From positions 186,001-250,000 of the forward strand of contig JAEPMI010000010.1 in the NCBI GenBank assembly GCA_017644045.1: a stretch of DNA of 64,000 nucleotides. The letters run 5' to 3'. This DNA comes from Deltaproteobacteria bacterium (GTDB lineage Bacteria > Myxococcota_A > Polyangia > Polyangiales > Houyiibacteriaceae). Position 1 is the stretch's first letter. Each line of letters starts with the position of its first letter. Under the pieces are notes generated by a model. It was not told the DNA's origin and made no database searches. It saw nothing but the letters and a program-made list of their open reading frames with translations. Positions 43,921 to 53,301 of the stretch are shown here, piece after piece. The position numbers and the translations under genes were made by a program.

Positions 43921-44670
43921 CTACCAGTTTCGGTTGGGGTCGCAGAAGTCGATCTTCATCGTGGCCCGTGACCAGCGCGGAGCGCTCTGCTCCACCAACG
44001 CCTCGATCTGCGTGTTCACCACGTCACATTGAGCCTCGAGCTCCGCGATCGCTCCGTGAATGCCGTCGGCCATTTGGCGGAGAGTCCGCTCGGTGGACGC
44101 CGAGATGGACCGACCCGGCCGGAGTCTGCTGGCGAAACGCAGGAACCGAACCGTCGCGTCGATGATGGTGTCGACGTCGGCGAAGAGCTCGTCGAGCGCT
44201 GCGGCCGCGGCCTCGGCGGCGTAGGGTGTCGTCAGCGCTGCGATCTCCTGCCGCCGGCGGTCCACGATCCTTCGGGTCTCCTCCGCGAGCTGGATGGCCC
44301 CGGGGGCCCCACCCGGTGTCGAGGCGGACTCGTCGAGGTCCTGGAACCTCTCCAGCGTCTGTCGATCGGCGCCTTCGAAGATGGACTGCTCCCGAACCGC
44401 TTCGAGGAAGTCGTAGACTTCGGCATCTCGTGGGACGAAGAGCGCCCACAACCCGGCACCGGCGACGGCCAACAGGAGCCCGACGACCACCCACGACTTG
44501 TAGTCGCGGCCCTCGGCTTCCGGCTCCGCCGCGCTGGACGGTCGGGAGCTCGGCATCGCGCCCGCGAGCCCGCCCTCCCGACGACAGATCACGCAGCCTT
44601 GCTGGCTGATCCGGTCGTAACGGAGCCCATGCTCCCGGCACACCGCCATCTCCCGCTGTGGGCTACTCAT
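43921..44670 (-). CDS. zinc-ribbon, single-TM protein of unknown function
   Basis: 249 aa. N-terminal CREHGLRYDR and GCVICRREG form a CxxH/CxxC zinc-ribbon-like pair at residues 10-30. A Ser/Pro/Ala-rich linker precedes one TM helix (WVVVGLLLAVAGAGLWALFV), then a ~165-residue helical extracytoplasmic domain with possible coiled coil (ETRRIVDRRRQEIAALTTP, RTLRQMADGIHGAIAELEAQ). Cytoplasmic metal-binding head with external helical domain suggests a sensor or tether. No family recognised. The 153 bp up to the thiolase gene hold nothing I can identify. Confidence 0.72.
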   Translation of the reverse strand: MSSPQREMAVCREHGLRYDRISQQGCVICRREGGLAGAMPSSRPSSAAEPEAEGRDYKSWVVVGLLLAVAGAGLWALFVPRDAEVYDFLEAVREQSIFEGADRQTLERFQDLDESASTPGGAPGAIQLAEETRRIVDRRRQEIAALTTPYAAEAAAAALDELFADVDTIIDATVRFLRFASRLRPGRSISASTERTLRQMADGIHGAIAELEAQCDVVNTQIEALVEQSAPRWSRATMKIDFCDPNRNW

Positions 44671-44823
44671 CGGTCCTCCCCCGAGCCTTCGCCGCCCACT
44701 CTACCCCAAACTCACCGCCGCGATCAGCCCAGGAATCGGAGAACGATCGGTCGATCACATTTCGGATTCAATCAGCGCTTCTCCCACGCCGGACGTGAGC
44801 ACTCACGACGGATCCCGAGGTTC

Positions 44824-46011
44824 TCAGACGCGCTCGACGACCATGGTCATGGTCACGCCGGCCCCGCCGCAGACGCTGCAGAGCGCGACGCTCCCGTCGC
44901 TCCGCTCGAGCTCCGCCAGCGCGTTCGCGAGCAATACGCCCCCCGTCGCTCCGAGTGGGTGGCCGACGCTCAGCGCGCCGCCGTTGGGATTGAGTCGCTG
45001 TGGGTCCACGTCGAGCGCGCGCGCGAAGTGAACGGGGACGACCGCGAAGGACTCGTTGACCTCGAACACGTCGATGTCGCTCGCGGTCATGCCGACCGCC
45101 TTCAGCGCGCGCCGGGCGCCCTCGACGTTGCCGGTGAGCATCTTGACCGGCTCTTCCGCGTAGGTCGCGAACGCTCGCAGCCGTGCCCTTGGCTCGAGAC
45201 CGTGTGCCTCGCCGGCCGCTCGACTGCCGACCACCGCGAGCGCGGCGCAGTCCGCGAGCCCGGGGGAGGTCGCGATGGTGTGCCGGTGCGCGATGGTCTC
45301 GAGCTCCGGGTAGCGGGCCAGACAGCGCGCGTCGCCCTGCTCGGCACCGAGCGCCGCGAACGCGGGCTCGAGCGAGGCGAGCCCTTCGGCAGTCATCCCC
45401 TCGCGAACGCCCTCGTCCTGATGAAGAGCACCGACCGACACGAGCTCGCGGTCGAAGCGCCCTTCGGCCTGGGCGCGCGCCGAGCGGCGATGGGACTCGA
45501 GGGCCAGCGCCTCGAGCTGCGCGCGCTCGATGCCTTCGAGTGTCGCCACCAGGTCCGCCGCCACCCCCATGTGCACGAAGCTCGTGGTCTCGGAGACCTC
45601 CGGGTCGGCGAACCACGGAGCGCGGTCGGAGAACATCGGCACCCGACTCATCGACTCCACCCCGCCCGCGATCACCAGCCCTTCGCCCGCGCTGGAGCCC
45701 GCGTTCGCCTGCATCGCCGCCACGCGGAGCGCCTCGAGCCCCGAGCAACAGAAGCGGCTCACGGTCGCGCCGGTGACGCCGGACCAGCCCGCATGGACGG
45801 CAGCGATCTGCGCGAGGTCACCACCCTGCTCGCCACTCTGGGTCGAACAGCCGAGCACCAGGTCGCTCGCCCACGCCGGTTCGATGCCGCGCTCCTTCAG
45901 GGCCGCCAGCACGTGGCCGACGAGCTCGATGGGGCGCACGCCCGCGAGCGCGCCCTTGCTCGAGCCACGGCCGCGCGGGGTGCGGGCGACCTCGTAGACG
46001 TAGGCGTCCAT
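44824..46011 (-). CDS. thiolase (acetyl-CoA acyltransferase)
   Basis: 395 aa. Catalytic Cys in SRFCCSGLEAL (near residue 88), His in NGGALSVGHPLGATG (near 345) and Cys in CSVCGGAG (near 380): a complete thiolase triad. Such enzymes cleave or condense beta-ketoacyl-CoA. The start ATG at 46011 overlaps the upstream thiolase stop by one base (TGATG), so both are one operon. Together with the partner it may act in degradation or biosynthesis of branched or sterol-like acyl chains (inference). Confidence 0.92.
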   Translation of the reverse strand: MDAYVYEVARTPRGRGSSKGALAGVRPIELVGHVLAALKERGIEPAWASDLVLGCSTQSGEQGGDLAQIAAVHAGWSGVTGATVSRFCCSGLEALRVAAMQANAGSSAGEGLVIAGGVESMSRVPMFSDRAPWFADPEVSETTSFVHMGVAADLVATLEGIERAQLEALALESHRRSARAQAEGRFDRELVSVGALHQDEGVREGMTAEGLASLEPAFAALGAEQGDARCLARYPELETIAHRHTIATSPGLADCAALAVVGSRAAGEAHGLEPRARLRAFATYAEEPVKMLTGNVEGARRALKAVGMTASDIDVFEVNESFAVVPVHFARALDVDPQRLNPNGGALSVGHPLGATGGVLLANALAELERSDGSVALCSVCGGAGVTMTMVVERV

Positions 46012-47249
46012 CAGCCCTTCTCGACGACGAAGCTCACCGTGGTCGTGCAGCTGCCGCCGAGGTTCAGCGTCTGCGCTCGCCGCGCGCCCTGCACCTGCAG
46101 CTCGCCCGCGAGCCCACGGACCTGACGCGCGCAGTCGTGGAGCATCCGAACGCCGGTCGCGCCCACCGGATGACCACCGCCGATCAGGCCACCGCTGGCG
46201 TTCACCGGGAACCGACCGTCGATGGCCGTCTCTCCGATCGCTGCCATCGGGCGACCCGGCTCGACGCCATCGACCGAGCCCTCGAGGCCGAGGTGGTCGA
46301 GCACCATGTACTCGGTGATCGAGAAGCAGTCGTGGACCTCGAAGAGATCGATGTCCTCGACGCCCTCGATGCCCGCGCGAGCCCAGGCGTCCGTGAGCGT
46401 CCGTCGGAGCTCCGGGAAGGTCCACCGCTCGCCGCGGCTCTGCTCGAGCTTCGCCTCCATGAGCATCGGCGCGGTGCGGTGCCCCCAGCCGCTGATCCGC
46501 GGCACGTCGATCAGCGCGACGCCTTCGCGCGCCGCCCATGCCTTCGCGAAGCGCTCGCTCGCGAGCACCACCGCCGCCGCACCGTCGGTGATCTGTCCGC
46601 AGTCCTGCCGCCGCATCCACCCCTCGACGACGGGGTTCGCCTCGTCGTCGGCGGTGAAGCTCGCGTCCGTGAAGCGCCAGCGGCGCGTCTGTGCCTTCGG
46701 GTTCTTCGCGCCGTTCGCGAACGCCTGCTTCGAGAGCGCCATCAGGTCGGCGTAGTCGAGGCCGAAGCGCTCGTCGTACTCGCGGGCCAGCCGATCGAAC
46801 ATCGCCGGCCACAGGTAGCGAGCGCCCTGCCCTTCCTCGCCGCGCCACGCAGCCGCGCCGAGGTGATCGGCGGCCTGCTCGCCCGGAACGTTCCGCATCT
46901 GCTCGACGCCGGTGACGCAGGCGACGTCGTAGTGGCCCGCCTGCAGGTCCGTCATCGCGACCAGGAGCGCGATGGAACCGGACGCACACGCCGCCTCGTG
47001 GCGGCTCGCCGGCACGCCAGCGAACGCCGGGTGCAGGCTCGCGAAGAAGCCACCGAGATGACCCTGCCCGGCGAAGAGCTCTCCGGTGAAGTTGCCGACG
47101 TGCGCGACCTCGACGGCGTCCGGTGCGACGCGCGACTCCTCGAGCGCGCCGCGGACGGAAGCGCCGAGCATCTCGAAGAGGCCCTCTCCCGCGCGGCTGT
47201 AGTTGTGGGCGAAGTCCGTCTGGTGGCCACCGAGGACGTAGACGCTCAT
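46011..47249 (-). CDS. SCP-x-like thiolase domain protein
   Basis: 412 aa, lipid-transfer/SCP-x type thiolase. Catalytic Cys likely in HEAACASGSIALL (near residue 90), His in ASGGLIGGGHPVGATG (near 355). The LFEVHDCFSITEYMVLDHLG segment is typical of the SCP-x subfamily. Thiolase of this class usually processes branched-chain or sterol side-chain acyl-CoA. Four-base overlap with the carotenoid oxygenase gene upstream (ATGA) and one-base coupling to the downstream thiolase: a three-gene translational unit. Confidence 0.92.
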   Translation of the reverse strand: MSVYVLGGHQTDFAHNYSRAGEGLFEMLGASVRGALEESRVAPDAVEVAHVGNFTGELFAGQGHLGGFFASLHPAFAGVPASRHEAACASGSIALLVAMTDLQAGHYDVACVTGVEQMRNVPGEQAADHLGAAAWRGEEGQGARYLWPAMFDRLAREYDERFGLDYADLMALSKQAFANGAKNPKAQTRRWRFTDASFTADDEANPVVEGWMRRQDCGQITDGAAAVVLASERFAKAWAAREGVALIDVPRISGWGHRTAPMLMEAKLEQSRGERWTFPELRRTLTDAWARAGIEGVEDIDLFEVHDCFSITEYMVLDHLGLEGSVDGVEPGRPMAAIGETAIDGRFPVNASGGLIGGGHPVGATGVRMLHDCARQVRGLAGELQVQGARRAQTLNLGGSCTTTVSFVVEKG

Positions 47250-48655
47250 CCCACGAGCTCCGAGGCTGGCATCCAGGCCGCGTGAAAGCCGAGCGGCACG
47301 CGCTGCGGCACTCGCGCCTTGGCGACCACCTCGAGGTCGTCGGCACGGATCACCCAGAGCTCCGAGCGATCCGCCGCGCGGTCGTCGACGAAGCTGAAGA
47401 GGTACCCCTCGTCCTCGCCACTTGCTCCCTCACGCGGCGCGAACGCGACCTCGCTGCCGTAGCGGCCGGGGCCGTACTCGAGCACCCGCCGCGCGCCGGT
47501 GTCGCTGTCGTACTTCACGACGCCGTCGAAGAGCAGCGTGCGCGCCTTCGGGATGCGCTGATGGTAGGAGTAGCGGCTGCGGCGACCGAGCCGGCGGAGG
47601 TCCATCGTCGGGAACTCGGTGTTCAGATCGTCGAGCGCCTCTTCGGTGGTCTCGCCGGTCGTCAGATCGAAGCGCCAGCGGTGGAGCCGTGCGCTGAGTC
47701 GGAGGTTGGCGAGCATGCGCGCGTCCGCGCCGTCCGCGGGGTCGACCTCGGGGATGGGATCGGAGCAGCGACAGCCCACCATCACGATGGCGTCGTCCTC
47801 CTCCCATGCGTTGACGACGTGATAGACGTAGCAGGTCTCGGCTTCGAACCAGCGCACCTCCGAGCCCTCGCCGTAGCGCGGCAACACGCCGAAGCGGGCC
47901 GGCAGCTCCTGGTGGTAGCCAACGATCCACTTCTTCTTCGCCAGCGCCTCGGGCCGATGGAAGACCGGCAGGTCCATCACGATGGCGAAGCGCTCGGTGA
48001 GCGCCATGTCGTGCGGCAGCCGTGGTCCGGGCAGCGCCACGGTCGTGCGGTGGCGCGGCGACCCGTCGCGGCCGAGCACGCCGTAGGTGAGCGCGGGCTT
48101 GGGGCCGTAGTCGAAATAGAAGAGCTCCCCGGTCTCCGGGTCGACCTTCGAGTGAGCGGTGAGCCGCAGCGGCTTCTCCGAGCCGGCGCGCTCGGGCCCG
48201 GTGGTCTCGAGGGTGCGTGCGTCCACCCGATGACCGGCGCCCGACACGTACCAGCTCGTGAGCAGGTGTCCGCCATGGGCGATCACGTCGGTGTTGCCCG
48301 TGTCCTTGTAGGGAGTGACGAGCTCGCCGGGCATCGGAGGCGGGTTGCCGGTGGTCGGCTCCATCAGGCCTCGCCAGAGCGCAGAACCCGCCTCGTCCTC
48401 TCTGCGAAAGCCGGCGGTGCGGATCCAGCGGTTCCGGTAGCTCAGCGTGCCGCCCTCGACCGTGACGGCGTGGAGCATCCCATCACCGTCGAACCAGTGC
48501 TTCCGGCCCTCGGCCCGAAAGCGCGGGTTGGGCCCGTTCCGCACGTAGACCCCGGCCACATCGGTCGGGACCTCGCCCTCGATGTCGGTCAGCTCGGCGC
48601 CGATCTCCTCGGTGACCGGCGCGTAGGCACCGGTGAGGTACGGGTTCTGCTCCAT
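47246..48655 (-). CDS. carotenoid oxygenase family protein
   Basis: 469 aa, normal for the RPE65/CCO family. The Fe-binding His residues are visible in TAHSKVDPETG, RLPHDMALTE, YVYHVVNAWEE and FHAAWMP (C-terminal). VYVRNGPNPRF near residue 37 and the EGRKHWFDGDGMLHAV segment are family signatures. Oxidatively cleaves carotenoids or other alkenes such as lignin stilbenes; substrate unknown. Operon head of the thiolase unit, which suggests a cleavage product enters CoA-linked chain shortening (inference). Start ATG 48655. Confidence 0.9.
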   Translation of the reverse strand: MEQNPYLTGAYAPVTEEIGAELTDIEGEVPTDVAGVYVRNGPNPRFRAEGRKHWFDGDGMLHAVTVEGGTLSYRNRWIRTAGFRREDEAGSALWRGLMEPTTGNPPPMPGELVTPYKDTGNTDVIAHGGHLLTSWYVSGAGHRVDARTLETTGPERAGSEKPLRLTAHSKVDPETGELFYFDYGPKPALTYGVLGRDGSPRHRTTVALPGPRLPHDMALTERFAIVMDLPVFHRPEALAKKKWIVGYHQELPARFGVLPRYGEGSEVRWFEAETCYVYHVVNAWEEDDAIVMVGCRCSDPIPEVDPADGADARMLANLRLSARLHRWRFDLTTGETTEEALDDLNTEFPTMDLRRLGRRSRYSYHQRIPKARTLLFDGVVKYDSDTGARRVLEYGPGRYGSEVAFAPREGASGEDEGYLFSFVDDRAADRSELWVIRADDLEVVAKARVPQRVPLGFHAAWMPASELVG

Positions 48656-48697
48656 CCCTCCGTTGTAGACCAGCAGGCTCGGCGCCGCGACCTTCGA

Positions 48698-49342
48698 TCA
48701 GCGCCAGACGGCGCCATGGTCGATGGTCCCCCCTCCGCCGCCGGGAAGCGCGACGCGCGCGCGACTCGTGCGCTCGACGACGAGGAACGTGAGCATCGCC
48801 AGCAGCAGGCGGAGCTCCGCTTCGCCGTCCACTGGCGAGAGCCGGTCCAGCGCGAAGTCGCTCTCCCAGAAGGACCGGAGCTGGCGCAGGCGCGCGATCG
48901 GCGTGTCCCCCCGACACACGAGGTAGGTCGGGTTGAAGACGTAGCCCGCGAACATGCCGAGAACCGGAATGCGACCGAGCGCCGAGTCGAGAAAGCGGAC
49001 CCACGGGCGCTCCTCCCGTAGAAGCCATCCGGCTTCGTCGGACCCGTCATCGATCTGGTGGCGAACCCGGAAGAGCGACTTCACACCCTGTCGCCGCGAG
49101 CGACCGACGAGCTGGCCGCTGGGGCCGAGGAGCCGATAGGTCCCGGCGAAGTCGATGATGTCGTCGGTCTCGATGCTGCCGATGGGCGACTGACCCGCCT
49201 CGTCGGCGCACACCGCCACCGCCACTTTCAGACGCCACCACCCATAGCGGGCCTGGGCGACACGGGCGCCAGACGGGTCGTGGACGTCGATCACGTGGGC
49301 GAGCGACCCTTTTCCAATCCTGATCCGCAGAGGGAACTGCAT
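48698..49342 (-). CDS. scramblase/LURP-like beta-barrel protein, unknown function
   Basis: 214 aa from ATG 49342. Regular beta strands (FPLRIRIGKGSLAHVIDVHD, IGSIETDDIIDFAGTYRLLG, GWLLREERPWVRFLDSALG) give the look of the phospholipid scramblase/LURP-one (tubby-like) fold. C-terminal Leu-rich helix (AELRLLLAMLTFLVVERTSR) may be membrane-associated, as in scramblases. Assignment is a fold-level guess without motif support. 42 bp upstream of the carotenoid oxygenase gene on the same strand. Confidence 0.65.
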   Translation of the reverse strand: MQFPLRIRIGKGSLAHVIDVHDPSGARVAQARYGWWRLKVAVAVCADEAGQSPIGSIETDDIIDFAGTYRLLGPSGQLVGRSRRQGVKSLFRVRHQIDDGSDEAGWLLREERPWVRFLDSALGRIPVLGMFAGYVFNPTYLVCRGDTPIARLRQLRSFWESDFALDRLSPVDGEAELRLLLAMLTFLVVERTSRARVALPGGGGGTIDHGAVWR

Positions 49343-49398
49343 GTCCGACACGGTACCCCGACCGCGTCGACGCAACGAACTCGCCTCGCGCCGCGGTA

Positions 49399-50076
49399 TC
49401 AGCCTGGGCGAACGAGCTTCTCTTGCGGGCTCGAGCGGTAGAAGCGGCGGAGCTCGGTGACGAGGCCGGCGTGATCGCCCCGGGTCACGAAGCTCCGTTC
49501 GAGCCACGCGGCGTAGCGACCCGCGGTGTCCATCGCGAGTTGGTAGCGGCCGTGCTCGGCGGTGCCCGGCGCGTCGATCAGGGTCTGGTCGCGATAGAGA
49601 CCGCGGCGGATGGCCTGGCTCCGCGCGAGGAAGAGGCCGACGCCGTTGCCAGCGAGGAGCGAGGGGCCCTCCGAGCCTCGAAGTAGCGCGGCCGCGTACT
49701 TGTCGACCTCGGCCTGCACCTCGAGCTCGAGCTGCGAGACGCTGGCACCCGACTGGGCCCGGAAGAGGAGGTAGACGAAGTGGCTCACGCCCTCGGCGGC
49801 GAGGCACCACGCCTCGAAGCGCTCCGGCGCGAGCGGGTCCCCGGCAGCGACCAGCCGCTGCGTCGCGCCTGGCGTCACGTAGAGGCCGACGGAGACGTCG
49901 TTGCCGTGCTCGTGGACCAGCAGCACCTCGCCGCGTTCCGGATCGGCGCCGGCCGCCTCGACGTCTTCGGCGTCGCAGAGAAAGGGGCCCACCGGCGGGC
50001 TCTCGTCGACGTCGTAGAGCTCGACGAAGGTCGACTGGAGCTCGGTGAGGACGGCGGCGTGGTGGTCGACGCTCAA
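49399..50076 (-). CDS. protein of unknown function, second gene of the TTG-started pair
   Basis: 225 aa from TTG 50076, which overlaps the upstream stop as TTGA; no ATG or GTG lies closer in frame. Contents: ELYDVDESPPVGPFLCDAED, a beta region EVLLVHEHGNDVSVGLYVTP, a helix-rich part with LSQLELEVQAEVDKYAAALL and a C-terminal FYRSSPQEKLVRPG. No TM segment, no catalytic motif. Contains a CLAAEGVSHFVYLLFRAQSG stretch reminiscent of small regulatory alpha/beta proteins. Probably co-translated with its partner. Function unknown. Confidence 0.68.
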   Translation of the reverse strand: MSVDHHAAVLTELQSTFVELYDVDESPPVGPFLCDAEDVEAAGADPERGEVLLVHEHGNDVSVGLYVTPGATQRLVAAGDPLAPERFEAWCLAAEGVSHFVYLLFRAQSGASVSQLELEVQAEVDKYAAALLRGSEGPSLLAGNGVGLFLARSQAIRRGLYRDQTLIDAPGTAEHGRYQLAMDTAGRYAAWLERSFVTRGDHAGLVTELRRFYRSSPQEKLVRPG

Positions 50077-50645
50077 TGGAAGGTCCCCGAGTCGCCCGAC
50101 TGTGGGAACACACCCTGGCCGCGGAGCTTCTCGGCGAAGCGTGGATCCTTCGTGCGCTTCCAGAGGTCGTAGAGCCGCACGATGTCCTGCGGGCTCCGCA
50201 GCACGGTGCGCTCGCGGACCTCGTCGAGCACGCGCGCGAAATCGTCGAAGCCCTCGGCGAGCTCGACGAAGGTCCCACGGTGCTCGATCGAGAGGACGCT
50301 GGCGCCCCGATAGGCCCGGCCACCCATCGCGGCGTAGTACTCGGGGCTCATGCCGCGGCTGGCCACGTGCTCGCCGAAGAAGCCACAGGTGTAGAGGGCG
50401 GCATCGCCGACCTCTCGGAGTCGCCGGAGCCGCTCCCGCGCGTCGTCGATCTCGAGCGCACCCGCCATCAGTTGGACGAGGGGCCGGTCCGGCGTGGCCG
50501 GTCGGACGCCTTGCATGAGCATGCTGCGTACGAGCAGGTCGCGGAGGTAGAGCTCGGCGGCCGGGCTCGGGCGGACGCGGAGCTGCGAGAACGCAGTCTG
50601 CAGGTGGGTGTGGAAGAAGGCTCCGGGGTCTGAGGTCTCGATCAA
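50073..50645 (-). CDS. protein of unknown function, first gene of the TTG-started pair, near groE operators
   Basis: 190 aa using TTG 50645, preceded at good spacing by an AGGAG Shine-Dalgarno; GTG 50687 would add 14 residues. Mostly helical: AFFHTHLQTAFSQLRVRPSP, LYLRDLLVRSMLMQGVRPAT, ERLRRLREVGDAALYTCGFF, GTFVELAEGFDDFARVLDEV. One Cys (LYTCGFFGEH). No recognised domain. A CIRCE-like site (50762-50788) lies 117 bp upstream, between this gene and groES, so it may belong to the HrcA regulon (inference). Confidence 0.68.
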   Translation of the reverse strand: MIETSDPGAFFHTHLQTAFSQLRVRPSPAAELYLRDLLVRSMLMQGVRPATPDRPLVQLMAGALEIDDARERLRRLREVGDAALYTCGFFGEHVASRGMSPEYYAAMGGRAYRGASVLSIEHRGTFVELAEGFDDFARVLDEVRERTVLRSPQDIVRLYDLWKRTKDPRFAEKLRGQGVFPQSGDSGTFH

Positions 50646-50761
50646 GGGACTCCTCTGGGTCTGACACGGTGTACGAACCGTGCGCACTCCCTCATCCTAA
50701 CCACGCGCCCCTCGGAGACCAACAATTCCGCGCACTTGCGCGCGACGGAACCGGCGGTCCG

Positions 50762-50788
50762 CCAGCACTCTCCCGCCGAGAGTGCCAA
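50762..50788. promoter_or_regulatory. CIRCE-like second operator upstream of groES / divergent gene
   Basis: CCAGCACTC (50762-50770), nine-base spacer, GAGTGCCAA (50780-50788). Against the consensus TTAGCACTC-N9-GAGTGCTAA the arms match 7/9 and 8/9 with exact N9 spacing. Lies 124 bp before the main CIRCE. Binding by HrcA is not shown. Confidence 0.6.
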
Positions 50789-50871
50789 TAGGCGGCCCTC
50801 CCGATGACGGAATCGTCGATTGTTCAACGATTTCCATCGGTGAGGTCACTCACGCGCCAGCCCGAGTACGG

Positions 50872-50899
50872 TTGATCTCGTCACTGGTCGACTTAGAGT
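50872..50899 (+). promoter_or_regulatory. candidate sigma-70-like promoter for groESL
   Basis: TTGATC (50872-50877), 16-bp spacer, TAGAGT (50894-50899). Each box has four of six matches. The implied transcription start, about 50906, lies directly before the CIRCE, the usual arrangement. Confidence 0.4.
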
Positions 50900-50910
50900 C
50901 CGGCCACTCA

Positions 50911-50937
50911 TCAGCACTCTCCGGGGTCGAGTGCTAA
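50911..50937. promoter_or_regulatory. CIRCE operator (HrcA binding site) of groESL
   Basis: TCAGCACTC (50911-50919), nine-base spacer (50920-50928), GAGTGCTAA (50929-50937): 17 of 18 consensus bases with correct N9 spacing, 70 bp before groES. HrcA repressor is expected to bind; no hrcA gene is in the window. Confidence 0.92.
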
Positions 50938-51006
50938 CAAAACGAGCGCTGGCCCCGCACATGACACGGCCGCCGACGGAGTCGGCGCCACAAGGAGGTT
51001 AGAGAT

Positions 51007-51294
<288 letters not shown>

Positions 51295-51348
51295 GCCTCT
51301 AGGCAACCCCCAACTTTTTAGAGAACCAGAGAATTTAGGAGAATCAAG

Positions 51349-52980
<1,632 letters not shown>

Positions 52981-53003
52981 GTCCAGGCTGACGCCAACGA
53001 AGA

Positions 53004-53034
53004 GAGCCGAGCCCGTTTGGGGCTCGGCTCTTTT
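53004..53034 (+). terminator. rho-independent terminator of groESL
   Basis: Perfect 11-bp GC stem GAGCCGAGCCC (53004-53014) with GGGCTCGGCTC (53020-53030), loop GTTTG, then TTTTCATT. Begins 24 bp after the groEL stop. Confidence 0.9.
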
Positions 53035-53079
53035 CATTCCGTCCGTGGGCTTCGTTCGGCCTCACCCATGGTCCGATGT

Positions 53080-53277
53080 GCTCTGAAAATTCTCGCACAA
53101 AGCCACTGAGCCACGAAGGTTTCACAAAGAGAGAGGAGTTTGGTTCGTGGGCGATCCCGGTTCGACAGCGTGCGGGGCTGCGTCTTGCCGACCGCCAGGC
53201 TCCAGCCCTTCAAACTAAATTCTTCCTTTGTGAAACCTCTGTGGCTTCGTGGCTTTGTGCGAGAATTCGTTCAGAGC
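53080..53277. repeat. imperfect ~50-bp inverted repeat pair of a dispersed CACAAAGCCAC-type repeat
   Basis: The 321-bp gap between groEL and the next gene holds the terminator and this element. The left arm starts at 53080 with GCTCTGAAAATTCTCGCACA and runs to 53129 or further; the right arm (53226-53277) is its reverse complement with a few mismatches and a two-base indel. The core in both is GCACAAAGCCAC..AGCCAC..AGGTTTCACAAAG. About 96 bp of non-repetitive sequence lie between the arms. MITE-like or hairpin-forming; no ORF. Related to a segment inside the giant TPR gene at 63080. Confidence 0.8.
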
Positions 53278-53301
53278 AGGCGGGCTCGGAGTGTGGCGGG
53301 C

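Noticed and set aside
50809-50835. Imperfect inverted repeat around CGATTGTTCA as another operator
   Set aside because: Short arms with an indel and no resemblance to CIRCE; chance cannot be excluded.
53140-53185. tRNA-like GGTTCGA sequence
   Set aside because: No acceptor or anticodon stems around it; it lies between the arms of the inverted repeat.
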